Shown here piece after piece: positions 21,552 to 31,380 of a DNA stretch of 64,000 bases. Source of the stretch: Acholeplasmataceae bacterium (lineage in GTDB: Bacteria; Bacillota_I; Bacilli_A; Acholeplasmatales; Acholeplasmataceae); assembly GCA_021108415.1 (NCBI GenBank), contig JAIOQX010000006.1, positions 248,001 through 312,000 of the forward strand, in the 5' to 3' direction. The notes beneath the pieces were generated by a model. That model made no database searches. It saw nothing but the letters and a program-made list of their open reading frames with translations, and was not told where the DNA came from. Every line of letters begins with the position of its first letter. The first letter of the stretch is position 1. Both the position numbers and the translations under genes were made by a program.

Positions 21552-21827
21552 ATGAAGATAACAGATGTCAGAGTTAAAACAGTTCAAAGCGAAAGCAGAT
21601 TAAGAGGCGTTGCAACCATTACTTTTGATGAAAGTTTTGTTGTACACGATATTAGAATTATTGAGGGAGAAAATGGCTTGTTTGTTGCAATGCCAAGTAA
21701 GAAGACTCCAAATGGAACTTTTAGAGATATTGCACACCCTATCCATGGAGATATGAGAAAGCTTATCGAAGAAGCTATAATTACAGCTTACACTGAAATT
21801 TTAGAACAAGGTAGCGAAGAAGCATAA
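21552..21827 (+). CDS. spoVG: SpoVG family regulator
   Basis: Small nucleic-acid-binding protein of 91 residues. [11 protein letters not shown] at the start and [21 protein letters not shown] in the middle are the family signatures. In Firmicutes SpoVG binds DNA/RNA and affects cell division and virulence genes; in a wall-less non-sporulating cell its targets are unknown. The frame opens with a TTG at 21540, but that overlaps the SD GGAGGG; the ATG at 21552 is the proper start. Monocistronic, with promoter and terminator on either side. Confidence 0.93.
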   Translation: MKITDVRVKTVQSESRLRGVATITFDESFVVHDIRIIEGENGLFVAMPSKKTPNGTFRDIAHPIHGDMRKLIEEAIITAYTEILEQGSEEA

Positions 21828-21842
21828 TATTATATTTGTATA

Positions 21843-21874
21843 AATACACTTTGTAGACCAAGGTGTATTTTTTT
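21843..21874 (+). terminator. Terminator after spoVG
   Basis: AATACACTTTG pairs with CAAGGTGTATT (one G-T pair), followed by seven T. Confidence 0.85.
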
Positions 21875-21996
21875 TGAAATAAAGCTATATTATAATCAAT
21901 ATGAATTGACAAATCCTTTAAGAATTGATATTTAAAATTCAGAAAAATTTTATTTATTTTATTTTAAAATAACTAAAAATATGAGTCGAAATCATG

Positions 21997-22002
21997 TATA
22001 AT
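21997..22002 (+). promoter_or_regulatory. -10 box for prs
   Basis: TATAAT directly preceded by TG, 32 nt before the prs ATG. The 120 nt upstream are very AT-rich and hold no gene. Confidence 0.5.
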
Positions 22003-22034
22003 AGAAGTGAGAAAAATAAAGAGGTGTAAAATAT

Positions 22035-23015
22035 ATGTCTATTGTTTATGGAAAGAAAATCAAATTATTTGCTTTAAGTTCTAACAAGAAACTTGCTGAA
22101 GAAATTTCAGCTTCATCTGGTATAGAGTTATCTAAAGTTGAAGTGTTGAAGTTTGCTGATGGTGAAATATCAGTAAACATTGAAGAAAGTGTTAGAGGAC
22201 ACCATGTATTTGTTGTTCAATCAACATCTGCTCCAGCGAATGAACATTTAATGGAACTATTAATTTTTGCAGATGCATTAAAAAGAGCATCAGCTAAATC
22301 AGTTACAGTTCTTATGCCTTATTATGGTTATTCTAGACAAGATAGAAAATCAAAATCTAGACAACCTATTACAGCTAAACTAGTTGCAGACATGTTACAA
22401 GTTGCAGGTGTTTCAAGAGTGATCTCAATAGATTTACATGCAGCTCAGATTCAAGGATTCTTTGATAAACCAATTGATAACTTTCCAGCCGCACCATTAT
22501 TAGCAGATTATTTCTTACATGAAAAAGATTTAAACAATGTTGTTGTGGTATCACCAGATCATGGTGGTGTAACAAGAGCTAGAATGTTTGCGAAAATGTT
22601 TAATTCACCTTTAGCTATTATTGATAAGAGAAGACCGGAAGCTAATAAAGCAGTAGTTCAACATATTATTGGTGATGTGAAAGGTAAAATCGCAATTATG
22701 GTTGATGACATCATTGATACAGCAGGCACGCTAATTGCCGGTGCAGAAGCTTTAATTGAAGCGGGTGCTTTAGAAGTATATGCAGCAGCAACTCACCCTG
22801 TATTTTCTGATGATGCATTATGCAGAATCAATAAATCTTTAATTAAACAAGTCGTTGTTACAGATACTATTCAATTAACTGATAATTGCAATACTGATAA
22901 AATCGTTCAATTGTCTATTGGACCACTTTTAGGACAATCAATCCTACATATTGTAAACGATGAACCTATCAGCCAAATTTTTGATAAAATTACTCACGGA
23001 AATCATAAAGTTTGA
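22035..23015 (+). CDS. prs: Ribose-phosphate pyrophosphokinase
   Basis: Makes PRPP for nucleotide synthesis. The [16 protein letters not shown] segment, [21 protein letters not shown] (flexible ATP loop region), and the PRPP-binding loop [13 protein letters not shown] are all present. The 326-residue length is typical of class I. SD AAAGAGGTG is near the ATG. Its TGA stop overlaps the TTG start of pth, giving a translationally coupled pair. Confidence 0.97.
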   Translation: MSIVYGKKIKLFALSSNKKLAEEISASSGIELSKVEVLKFADGEISVNIEESVRGHHVFVVQSTSAPANEHLMELLIFADALKRASAKSVTVLMPYYGYSRQDRKSKSRQPITAKLVADMLQVAGVSRVISIDLHAAQIQGFFDKPIDNFPAAPLLADYFLHEKDLNNVVVVSPDHGGVTRARMFAKMFNSPLAIIDKRRPEANKAVVQHIIGDVKGKIAIMVDDIIDTAGTLIAGAEALIEAGALEVYAAATHPVFSDDALCRINKSLIKQVVVTDTIQLTDNCNTDKIVQLSIGPLLGQSILHIVNDEPISQIFDKITHGNHKV

Positions 23016-23581
23016 AATTAGTTATTGGATTAGGTAATCCTGGTAGTAAATACCATCACACGAGACACAACGTCGGATTTATGGTTGTTGATCAATATGT
23101 AGGTGATATTCAACAATCTTTTAAATTTGATAACAAATTTAATGCTGAAACTTGTTTAACAAATATAAAAAATGAAAAAGTAATGTTTATCAAACCATCA
23201 ACATATATGAATCTCTCAGGAGAAGCAATCTATAAAATCATGAAGTATTATGATGTTTTAATTGAAGACATTATTGTATTTGTAGATGACATTAATTTAG
23301 ATACCGCAAAACTAAGATTAAGATTATCTGGTGGTCATGGTGGACATAATGGATTAAAAAACATGATAGGATTACTACACACTAATGAATTTAAAAGAGT
23401 AAGAATTGGTGTAGGAAACAATCCTAACTTACAATTAGATCATTACGTATTAAGCCAATTTGGAAAAGAAGAAATGATCGATATATCCATTGCAATTAAA
23501 CATTCACAAGATATCATCAATCAATTTATTGATGACATACCATTTTCAGATATCATGACAAGATTTAACACCCAAACATAA
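23012..23581 (+). CDS. pth: Peptidyl-tRNA hydrolase
   Basis: Recycles peptidyl-tRNA released from stalled ribosomes. [19 protein letters not shown] holds the catalytic Asn and His, [10 protein letters not shown] and FVDDINL follow, then [16 protein letters not shown]. 189 residues is normal. The start is TTG at 23012, overlapping the prs stop; no other start keeps the conserved N-terminus. Followed by a terminator. Confidence 0.96.
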   Translation: MKLVIGLGNPGSKYHHTRHNVGFMVVDQYVGDIQQSFKFDNKFNAETCLTNIKNEKVMFIKPSTYMNLSGEAIYKIMKYYDVLIEDIIVFVDDINLDTAKLRLRLSGGHGGHNGLKNMIGLLHTNEFKRVRIGVGNNPNLQLDHYVLSQFGKEEMIDISIAIKHSQDIINQFIDDIPFSDIMTRFNTQT

Positions 23582-23595
23582 GTTTGGGGTTTTTG
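23569..23595 (+). terminator. Terminator after pth
   Basis: ACCCAAAC-ATAA-GTTTGGGGT followed by TTTTG; overlaps the pth stop. Confidence 0.8.
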
Positions 23596-23610
23596 TTCAA
23601 AGGAGTGTAG

Positions 23611-26600
23611 ATGATGCTTGATGTCATTCATATAAATAGTGACCTTGAAAAAAAATTAAATCAACACAAAGATACAGTTTACTTAAAATCTTCTACAGAC
23701 AGCTATAATTGCTATTTAATCACAAAACGATTTAAGCAGATGAAGCAAACTGTTTTTGTTGTTACAGCAAATCTATATGAAGCACAAAAATATTATGATA
23801 CGTTGTCACTTTTAAATGATGAAGATGATGTGCTCTTTTATCCTGCTGATGAAACACTAACATCAATCATGGCACTTGGTTCTCCAGAATTTAAAAGTGA
23901 GAGATTATATACATTAAAGCAATTGATGACACATATGCCATTTATTGTTGTAACAACGATGCAAGGCATTAGTCAAAGACAGTTAACACCAGAAGATTAT
24001 AAGCACAGCGTAAAAAGACTTTTTAAAAATGAAACATACAATATAAATGAGTTAACTACTTTTCTAGTCTATAGTGGTTATCAAAGAACATTTACTGTTG
24101 AAAAACCTGGTGAATTCTCATTAAGAGGCCATATTCTTGACATATATACATTAAATCATGAACATCCATATCGATTGGATTTCTTTGATGATATGCTAGA
24201 GCAAGTTAAAATGTTTAGTGTTGAGACACAAAGAAGTTTTGCAGAAATTGACACGATAGAAATTGCACCTATGCATGAATTATTTTATACAGATCAAATG
24301 AAAGATAAAGCGATTAAAAGCATTCAAAAACATTTTGAGGCTTTTAACTTATCAGAAAGAGAAAACGAAAAATTCTTATCTGATATAGAATCTATTGAAC
24401 TTAGACAAAAGCTTGACACACTAGGTTTATACATTCCATTTTTTAATAAAAAAGAAACAACAGTTCTAGATTTTTCTGATCAAAAAGAAATATACATGAT
24501 TGATGTTCATAAGATGAAAATCAATGAAGAACATATTCAAGATGATTTAAAAACCTATCAAACTACGATGAACGGCAATGCTTTTTTATCCATTAAATAT
24601 AGACTACCTTTAGATATTAATTTAGCAAAACATCATATAGAAATTGATAATTTTGGTATCTCAAATCCAGAGGCTTTATCTCTTAATGTTTTATCCTCTA
24701 TTCAATACCAATCTAACTTAGAATTGTTTTATACGGATATGATAGATTATATCGGCAAATATAAAATCTATTTATGCATTAAAACAAATCATTATTTTGA
24801 AGAGATGAAAATGTTTTTGAAATCCAAAAACATAACATATGAAAGAAGTATAAAAGATGAAACTGGTGTATATCTATTAGACATATCAAGTCACGGATCA
24901 TTTATTTCTACGATTGATAAAGTCATTGTCTTAGATGAATCAGAATTGTTTGCATATAAAGTTAGAAAAGCAATTCGTTACCGAAGTGTTTTAAATCAAT
25001 CTACAAAAATTAGAAAAGTAGAAGATTTAACGATTGGTGATTATGTAGTTCATTACGATTATGGTGTTGGGCAATATGTCGGATTAAAGACAATGGAACT
25101 AAGTTCAGAAAAAAGAGATTATTTGCATATTATATATGCAAATGAAGAAGCTCTATATGTTCCAATGGATCAAATTGATATGGTTTTAAAGTATAGTTCA
25201 CATGAAGGTCAAAAACCTAAATTATCTAAATTAGGTGGTAAAGCTTGGACAAAAACTAAAGCTAGCGTAAGAATGCGGATTAAAGACTTAAGTGATAGAC
25301 TCATTAAATTATATGCAATTAGAGATCAGGCTAAAGGGTTTGCTTTTTCAAAAGATAATGACATGATGGAAGCTTTCGAAAGAGATTTTAAATATGAAGC
25401 AACAAAAGATCAACAAAAAGCAATCATAGAAGCCAAACACGACATGCAACAAGAAAAACCAATGGATCGTCTTATCTGTGGAGATGTAGGTTTTGGAAAA
25501 ACTGAAGTAGCACTTCGTGCAGCATTTAAAGCTGTTCTTAATCAAAAACAAGTTTTATATTTAGTGCCAACTACCGTTTTAGCAAGACAACACTATTACA
25601 CATTTAAAGAGAGATTTGATAAATATGGTGCAAATGTAGCTTTAATGTCAAGATTTGTTACACCGAAACAACAAAAACAAACGATCGAAAAATTAGCAAA
25701 AGGATATGTTGATGTTGTCATTGGAACCCATCGATTATTATCTCCAGATATAAAATATAAAGATCTTGGACTTTTAATCATTGATGAAGAACAAAGATTT
25801 GGTGTCGAACATAAAGAAAAAATCAGAGAAATCAAACATAATGTAGATACACTTACCTTATCAGCGACACCTATTCCTAGAACATTACAGATGTCATTAA
25901 TGGGATTAAAAGATTTATCGATGATTGAAACACCACCGATGAATAGATATCCCGTCCAAACTTATGTTGTAGAAAGACAAGATGCTCTAATCAAAGAAGC
26001 AATCACTAGAGAAATATCTCGTGGAGGCCAAATATTTTATCTATTTAATAGAGTCACCGGTATGGAGGGCATGGTAAAGAGATTGCAAAAATTAGTACCA
26101 AATGCAAGAATCTCATTTGCTCATGGCAAAATGAATAGAGAATCATTAGAATCTGTTATCTCAGATTTTATAGATCATCAATTTGACATTTTAGTATCGA
26201 CCACAATTATAGAAACTGGTGTAGATATTCCAAACACAAATACTTTAATTATCCATGAGGCTGATAAATTAGGATTATCACAACTCTATCAAATAAGAGG
26301 TAGAGTAGGTAGATCTGATCGTATCGCATATGCCTATCTATTATATGATCAATTTAAAAACATAAATGATGAAGCAAAAAAACGCTTATCCGTTATTCAA
26401 GATTTTACAGCTTTAGGCAGTGGATACAAAATAGCAACCAGAGATTTATCGATTAGAGGTGCCGGTGATATTCTAGGTGCTGAACAATCTGGATTTATTG
26501 ACAGTGTTGGTATTGAACTTTACATGAAATTATTAGAAGAAGCCATTACTGGTGAATCTTTAGAAAAAGAAAAATCTACAAAAATTGATCAAATATATGC

Positions 26601-27030
26601 ACAACGACATGTTGATCCACAATATGTTGCACAAGATAGCGCAAGAATAGAAATACATAAACGCATTAGTGAACTTAATAACTTAGCGGATGTTGAAGAC
26701 TTAAAAAATGAGTTAACCGATAGATTTGGTCAACTTGATGCAGACCTACTATTATACATGTATGAGAAATTATACAAAAAATTATCTTCAATAATTGGGG
26801 CTCATCAAACTATTGTAGATTTAAACCAAACGACATTAATACTTTCTATGGAAGTATCATCAAAAATGGATGGTAAAAAACTATTTGAAAAAGCAGAAAA
26901 CTTTAAACCAGCTAAAATAAGGTTGAGTTATGTAAGGGGTCATATACATATTCAACTGATCACAAAGCATATCAAACAGCATTGGCTTTATTTATTTGAC
27001 CTATTTTTGGAAGATTTCATATATAATTAG
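23611..27030 (+). CDS. mfd: Transcription-repair coupling factor Mfd
   Basis: Removes RNA polymerase stalled at lesions and recruits UvrA. The 1,139 residues cover the UvrB-like N-terminal module (LRGHILDIYTL), the RNAP-interacting domain (GDYVVHYDYGVGQYVGL, about residues 478-495) and the RecG-like helicase: Walker A CGDVGFGKTEVALRAA, DEEQRFG, LSATPIPRTLQMSLMG and the motif VI QIRGRVGRS. A TRG segment and a C-terminal D7 domain complete it. SD AAAGGAGTG. UvrA lies at 58967. Confidence 0.97.
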   Translation: MMLDVIHINSDLEKKLNQHKDTVYLKSSTDSYNCYLITKRFKQMKQTVFVVTANLYEAQKYYDTLSLLNDEDDVLFYPADETLTSIMALGSPEFKSERLYTLKQLMTHMPFIVVTTMQGISQRQLTPEDYKHSVKRLFKNETYNINELTTFLVYSGYQRTFTVEKPGEFSLRGHILDIYTLNHEHPYRLDFFDDMLEQVKMFSVETQRSFAEIDTIEIAPMHELFYTDQMKDKAIKSIQKHFEAFNLSERENEKFLSDIESIELRQKLDTLGLYIPFFNKKETTVLDFSDQKEIYMIDVHKMKINEEHIQDDLKTYQTTMNGNAFLSIKYRLPLDINLAKHHIEIDNFGISNPEALSLNVLSSIQYQSNLELFYTDMIDYIGKYKIYLCIKTNHYFEEMKMFLKSKNITYERSIKDETGVYLLDISSHGSFISTIDKVIVLDESELFAYKVRKAIRYRSVLNQSTKIRKVEDLTIGDYVVHYDYGVGQYVGLKTMELSSEKRDYLHIIYANEEALYVPMDQIDMVLKYSSHEGQKPKLSKLGGKAWTKTKASVRMRIKDLSDRLIKLYAIRDQAKGFAFSKDNDMMEAFERDFKYEATKDQQKAIIEAKHDMQQEKPMDRLICGDVGFGKTEVALRAAFKAVLNQKQVLYLVPTTVLARQHYYTFKERFDKYGANVALMSRFVTPKQQKQTIEKLAKGYVDVVIGTHRLLSPDIKYKDLGLLIIDEEQRFGVEHKEKIREIKHNVDTLTLSATPIPRTLQMSLMGLKDLSMIETPPMNRYPVQTYVVERQDALIKEAITREISRGGQIFYLFNRVTGMEGMVKRLQKLVPNARISFAHGKMNRESLESVISDFIDHQFDILVSTTIIETGVDIPNTNTLIIHEADKLGLSQLYQIRGRVGRSDRIAYAYLLYDQFKNINDEAKKRLSVIQDFTALGSGYKIATRDLSIRGAGDILGAEQSGFIDSVGIELYMKLLEEAITGESLEKEKSTKIDQIYAQRHVDPQYVAQDSARIEIHKRISELNNLADVEDLKNELTDRFGQLDADLLLYMYEKLYKKLSSIIGAHQTIVDLNQTTLILSMEVSSKMDGKKLFEKAENFKPAKIRLSYVRGHIHIQLITKHIKQHWLYLFDLFLEDFIYN

Positions 27031-27048
27031 AATAAGAGGTGAGTATCG

Positions 27049-28227
27049 ATGGCTATAGATATACTACAAATTTCAAAAACAGCATTAGAGGAACAAAAAA
27101 CAAATCCTAATGTCATTAATGCATCTATTGGAATGTTTTTTGATGAAGAAAGACATATTGGAGGCATGCCTTCAGTATCAAAAGCGCTAAGAGCGCTACC
27201 TGATATGAGCATATTGCCATATCCAGCAGTTGATGGGGGAAAAGCATTTAAAGATCATGTGATTTCTTGGACTTTTGGTCCTTATGAAGAACAAATCAGA
27301 AAAGAAATGTTTGTGGATGCATGTGCAACACCGGGTGGCAGTGGTGCAATCGCATCAACATTTTCAGTTTACACAAAACCCAATGATTACATTTTTGTTT
27401 CAAATGTTAGATGGCAGTATGATCGATTTGCAGATCGTGCAAAAATCAAATTGTTTGAACACAACATGTTTGATGGAGATGGATTTGATTTAAAGAGTTT
27501 TGATCAACAACTTGGAAAACTATGCGAAACACAAAAACAAGTTGTGGTAATTGTTAATGACCCATGTCATAATCCAACAGGATATACCTTAAGTCTTGAT
27601 GAGTTTAAATCAATTATAGATATCTTGAATAAGTATCAAAATAACGACATTGTCTTTTTATATGATATAGCATACTTAGAATATACGAGTGAAAAAGATA
27701 AACGTATCAAAATGTTAGAATTATTAAGACTAGAAGAACATGTTATGACTATTCTTGCGTTTAGTGGATCTAAAACATTTGGTGTTTATGGATTAAGATT
27801 AGGTGCAGCAATAGGCTTAACAAAATCAAAAGGTAAAATAGATCATTTCAGACCTAGCTTTGTGAATGAAGCAAGAGGTTCGTGGTCAGCAACACCAACA
27901 ATTTCTATTGAATTGTTAAATCATTTCTCAAAGAAAGAAAACTTAGAAAAGTTTAATGTTGAATTAAGTCAAATTAAATCAATTGTACAAAAAAGAAGCG
28001 AACTATTTATTTCTCAAGCAAATGAAATTGGTTTAAAAACATATCCATTTAGATCAGGCTTCTATGTGATTGTTTTAACAGATAAACCGATGGATATTTT
28101 TGAAAAACTTGTTAAACAAAGCATCTATGTGGTCCCAATGGAAAATGGGATTAGAATCGCTTTATGTTCAATATCATTAAAAGAAATTGATGGGCTGCCA
28201 CAAAAAATTAAATCGCTTTTAATATAA
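27049..28227 (+). CDS. PLP-dependent class I/II aminotransferase
   Basis: Fold-type I aminotransferase of 392 residues. NDPCHNPTGY is the PLP/Asp-binding motif, and the Schiff-base lysine is in FSGSKTFGVYGLRLG. The closest overall pattern is the aromatic/aspartate type (ASIGMFFDEE, LPYPAVDGGKAFKDHV, ACATPGGSGAIAS), but the amino acid substrate cannot be read from sequence. It follows mfd by 18 nt with SD AGAGGTGAG and is closed by a terminator. Confidence 0.85.
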   Translation: MAIDILQISKTALEEQKTNPNVINASIGMFFDEERHIGGMPSVSKALRALPDMSILPYPAVDGGKAFKDHVISWTFGPYEEQIRKEMFVDACATPGGSGAIASTFSVYTKPNDYIFVSNVRWQYDRFADRAKIKLFEHNMFDGDGFDLKSFDQQLGKLCETQKQVVVIVNDPCHNPTGYTLSLDEFKSIIDILNKYQNNDIVFLYDIAYLEYTSEKDKRIKMLELLRLEEHVMTILAFSGSKTFGVYGLRLGAAIGLTKSKGKIDHFRPSFVNEARGSWSATPTISIELLNHFSKKENLEKFNVELSQIKSIVQKRSELFISQANEIGLKTYPFRSGFYVIVLTDKPMDIFEKLVKQSIYVVPMENGIRIALCSISLKEIDGLPQKIKSLLI

Positions 28228-28233
28228 TTACAA

Positions 28234-28264
28234 ATAGAGAATCTTTTTAAAGGTTCTCTATTAT
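28234..28264 (+). terminator. Terminator after aminotransferase gene
   Basis: ATAGAGAATC pairs with GGTTCTCTAT (one G-T pair), followed by TATTT. Confidence 0.75.
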
Positions 28265-28285
28265 TTCGTTTTCAACATTTATAAG

Positions 28286-28314
28286 TTTAATAGGTAAGTC
28301 TATTATGTTATAAT
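28286..28314 (+). promoter_or_regulatory. Promoter of the cdaA operon
   Basis: TTTAAT at 28286-28291, a 17-nt spacer and TATAAT at 28309-28314. Confidence 0.55.
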
Positions 28315-28341
28315 TGAATTAGCAAAAGGAGTGGATATCAT

Positions 28342-29088
28342 ATGATCTTCGGTCAACCAATATGGAAAGTCTTACTTGATTTTTATATCATTTGGATTTT
28401 AGTATTTTTTCTTCTAAAATTTTTAATTGTAAACAAGAGAATGTTAAGTGTCGTTTTCTCTTTTGTCTTTATCTATGTGATTTATTATATTGGCAACGCG
28501 ACAGATATCCTAGCTACCTCAAAGATTTTAGGATATGTTGTTTCTTGGCTGCCGATTGTTTTGATTATTATTATGGCTCCTGATTTGAGACGCTCTTTAG
28601 AAATAGTTTGGAAACAAGATAAAACTAAAGAAGATTTTGAAATGGGGTCAGAACGAACAAAACAACAAATTGTTGATGCAGTTATGTATCTTGCTTCACA
28701 AAGTATCGGTGCTTTAATAACCATTGAAAAACATAATACCCTTGATCAATATGCAGATCGAGCAATCATGTTAAATAGTGATGTTTCAAAAGAGATATTA
28801 ATTAATATTTTTACACCAAATACACCACTTCATGATGGAGCTGTCATTATTAGAGGTGATCATATTTTATGTGCAGGATCATATTTTGTTTTATCAGATA
28901 ATCAAAATTATGATAAAACAATGGGGTCTCGTCACCGTGCTGGTTTAGGTATCAGTGAAATCACTGATAGTTTAACTATATTAGTTTCTGAAGAAACAGG
29001 TAATGTTTCAGTTGCGATAGAAGGTATTCTACTTAAGATGAATGACAAAGAAAAATTATTAGAATACTTAAATATGTTTATGAAATAG
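28342..29088 (+). CDS. cdaA: Membrane diadenylate cyclase CdaA
   Basis: Makes the second messenger c-di-AMP from two ATP. Three N-terminal spans (about residues 10-80) precede the DAC domain, whose catalytic motifs are seen as PLHDGAVIIRG (DGA) and GSRHRAGLG (RHR), followed by VSEETGNVSVA. Length 248 is typical of CdaA. The usual partner genes ybbR/cdaR and glmM do not follow; instead there is a 58-residue membrane protein and a PAS/degenerate-GGDEF protein. SD AAAGGAG. Confidence 0.95.
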   Translation: MIFGQPIWKVLLDFYIIWILVFFLLKFLIVNKRMLSVVFSFVFIYVIYYIGNATDILATSKILGYVVSWLPIVLIIIMAPDLRRSLEIVWKQDKTKEDFEMGSERTKQQIVDAVMYLASQSIGALITIEKHNTLDQYADRAIMLNSDVSKEILINIFTPNTPLHDGAVIIRGDHILCAGSYFVLSDNQNYDKTMGSRHRAGLGISEITDSLTILVSEETGNVSVAIEGILLKMNDKEKLLEYLNMFMK

Positions 29089-29097
29089 GAGGTTCAC

Positions 29098-29274
29098 ATG
29101 AAGAAATTCTTATCATTTTTTATTGAACCATTTAAAGTTATATCAAATAGAAATATATCAGAGAAAATAGCAAGTGTTTTTACCAAACATAAATTTTTAT
29201 ACGTGATTGCATCACTCATCATCACCGCAATCATCATATTCTTTATTTACGCAAAACCGCATTTTGGTTGGTAA
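29098..29274 (+). CDS. Small single-span membrane protein after cdaA
   Basis: A short reading frame of 58 codons that begins 9 nt after the cdaA stop with a strong SD (AGGAGG, spacing 6). The N-terminal half is basic (MKKFLSFFIEPFKVISN), and residues about 33-52 form one hydrophobic helix, ending in AKPHFGW. It occupies the place where CdaA operons normally encode the regulator CdaR, but it has no YbbR repeats. I do not recognise the family. Tight spacing on both sides indicates that it is translated with cdaA. Confidence 0.7.
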   Translation: MKKFLSFFIEPFKVISNRNISEKIASVFTKHKFLYVIASLIITAIIIFFIYAKPHFGW

Positions 29275-29281
29275 TATATAA

Positions 29282-30859
29282 ATGTTACAACATCCGATTT
29301 ATCCTCTGATTATTTCCATATTCACTTTAGTATTAGTTGTTATGCAAAGTATTCAAAGTGAAAAACTTTTAAAAAATAGATTAGTTATCGCATTTTTCAA
29401 CATAGCCATCGCTGTGATGGTTTTTGTCATTTATAATAACTACATCTTAGATAATGAATTATATACATTGTTATATATTATATTTAATTTTGTTGTCTAT
29501 TTCATTTTTATCATGGTTTTATATTTCGCATTTAAAACCTCTGTGCTTAAAGCAAATCATTATCAACTATTTGTTAAATCCATAAAAAATAGTCGATGGA
29601 ATGCATATTACGTCGTCGATAAAAAAGAGAAAGTAAAAGATATCTCTCTAAGTTTATTACAAGAATTAGGTATAGAAAAAGATGAAATCATTGGCAAAAA
29701 ACTGTTTAACATGTTAAACAAAACAGTTAGATTTACCAAGTTAAACGGGCTAGATATTAACAACAAACAATTAGAAAACTATTACAAGAACTATAAAGAA
29801 AACGCAAAACCAAATGATTCAGAAGTTCAAGAATTACAGTTTTTAAATGATACAGGAAATCCAGTAATCTTAAGACTTGTGATGCAACCTGTATTTGCGT
29901 TAGGCAAATATAAGGGTAGAATTTGTGTTGGTGAAAAGAAAACTGACTTTAACTTACTTGCAGTAGAAAAAGAACTTAATGATCGTAATAGTGAGTTAGA
30001 AAGTATTAGACATAAGTTTATCGCAACTCTAGAATTAAGTGAAGAAGGATTGTTCTATATTGATTTAGATGAGAGAACGATTTGGGCATCAGATAGCCTA
30101 GTTGGTATGCTTGGTCTTCCAAGTAACCTTTTAGATTTAACAGATTTTAGAAGATTAATAGAACCTGAAGACTTAAAGAAGTATTTAGCATTATTGGGCG
30201 ATTTAACCATAAATAAAACACAATATCAAACCTCATATAGAATTAAGGTTAAAGGTGGATATACTTGGTTTAAGGAAAAGGGTAAAAGATTATTTGAAGA
30301 TACCAATGCTGCAATCATTATGGGCACATTAAACCCAATGAAGACAAAGCATTTCCAAGCAAGCCAAATAGATATCTTAGATCAATTAAAAGATAGAAAT
30401 GAGTTTATGGCGCACATGCATAAACTATTTAATGATAATAGATATTTTCAACTAGTTGTCTTTAGATTACAAAACATTCCTAAAGTAAATGAAGATCATG
30501 GTAGAGAAGTCGGTAATATGTTTATTGCTGAATATATCAAAAAGATGAGTTCATCTTTCGTTTCAGAATCAGGAGATATCTTTAGAATTACTGGTATTGA
30601 GTTTGCGATCACAATTACTGATCCTAGAAAGATGGAAGTTTTATCTAATGGTGTTAAATCTAATCCAACCTTCTTAAATCTAAATATGCAATATGGATCA
30701 ATTTCTGAATCATTAGAAGTCTTTGCAGGTATTGCAATAGGCGGATCTGATGCACACGAGGAACATCAATTATATCAAGCTGCATATCAAGCATTAAAGA
30801 TATCACTTAATCCACAATTTTCATCTCATGGATGTTATTATAAAGATATCGTCTCATGA
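29282..30859 (+). CDS. Membrane PAS / degenerate GGDEF signalling protein
   Basis: A 525-residue protein with three to four N-terminal spans (about 1-100), a PAS-like domain (about 105-220), a short coiled stretch and a second PAS (about 250-350), then a GGDEF-like fold (about 360-525). The signature loop reads ITGIEFAI instead of GGDEF, so cyclase activity is unlikely. Its place in the cdaA operon recalls GdpP, a c-di-AMP phosphodiesterase with PAS and degenerate GGDEF domains, but the DHH/DHHA1 catalytic domains are absent. Start ATG 29282 lies 7 nt after the small membrane gene. Confidence 0.7.
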   Translation: MLQHPIYPLIISIFTLVLVVMQSIQSEKLLKNRLVIAFFNIAIAVMVFVIYNNYILDNELYTLLYIIFNFVVYFIFIMVLYFAFKTSVLKANHYQLFVKSIKNSRWNAYYVVDKKEKVKDISLSLLQELGIEKDEIIGKKLFNMLNKTVRFTKLNGLDINNKQLENYYKNYKENAKPNDSEVQELQFLNDTGNPVILRLVMQPVFALGKYKGRICVGEKKTDFNLLAVEKELNDRNSELESIRHKFIATLELSEEGLFYIDLDERTIWASDSLVGMLGLPSNLLDLTDFRRLIEPEDLKKYLALLGDLTINKTQYQTSYRIKVKGGYTWFKEKGKRLFEDTNAAIIMGTLNPMKTKHFQASQIDILDQLKDRNEFMAHMHKLFNDNRYFQLVVFRLQNIPKVNEDHGREVGNMFIAEYIKKMSSSFVSESGDIFRITGIEFAITITDPRKMEVLSNGVKSNPTFLNLNMQYGSISESLEVFAGIAIGGSDAHEEHQLYQAAYQALKISLNPQFSSHGCYYKDIVS

Positions 30860-31380
30860 CAAAAAAAGAGATTAGAGATTTAATGATTGAAAAAAGAAAA
30901 AATCAAAATTCAGAAGAAAAGATGATTAGAGATCAACATATTATTGATCAGATTATCTCTTATCAAAAGTTTATTCAAGCAAAAACTGTTGCACTATTTT
31001 ATCCTATGGGAAAAGAGATAAATCTTTTAAAATTATTAAAACAAGATAAAATATTTTTGTTTCCAAGGGTAAATGGAAAAAACTTAGATTTTTACATATA
31101 CACTAAAGATATGGTGTTTGAAAAAAGTAGATTTGGAGTTTTAGAACCAAAAGCAGATCAAGTCTATACAGATAAAATAGATTTTATGGTTGTACCTGCG
31201 CTTTGCATATCTAAAGCGTGTCATAGAGTAGGATATGGTGGCGGATATTATGATCGATATATCCAAAATCATAAAATAGATTTTACACTTGGAGTTATTT
31301 ACGATTTTCAAGAATTAAATCATTTTGAAATCTCTTCATTTGATCAAAAACTAAACCACTACATTAAGGGGTCATTATGA
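30856..31380 (+). CDS. 5-formyltetrahydrofolate cyclo-ligase
   Basis: ATP-dependent enzyme that converts 5-formyl- to 5,10-methenyl-tetrahydrofolate. MTKKEIRDLMIEKRKNQN at the N-terminus and VVPALCISKACHRVGYGGGYYDRY near the C-terminus are the family signatures (nucleotide and folate binding). 174 residues is normal. Start and stop overlap both neighbours by 4 nt. Confidence 0.92.
   Translation: MTKKEIRDLMIEKRKNQNSEEKMIRDQHIIDQIISYQKFIQAKTVALFYPMGKEINLLKLLKQDKIFLFPRVNGKNLDFYIYTKDMVFEKSRFGVLEPKADQVYTDKIDFMVVPALCISKACHRVGYGGGYYDRYIQNHKIDFTLGVIYDFQELNHFEISSFDQKLNHYIKGSL

Noticed and set aside
29282-30859. GdpP (c-di-AMP phosphodiesterase)
   Set aside because: PAS and degenerate GGDEF parts fit, but the protein ends without DHH and DHHA1 domains.
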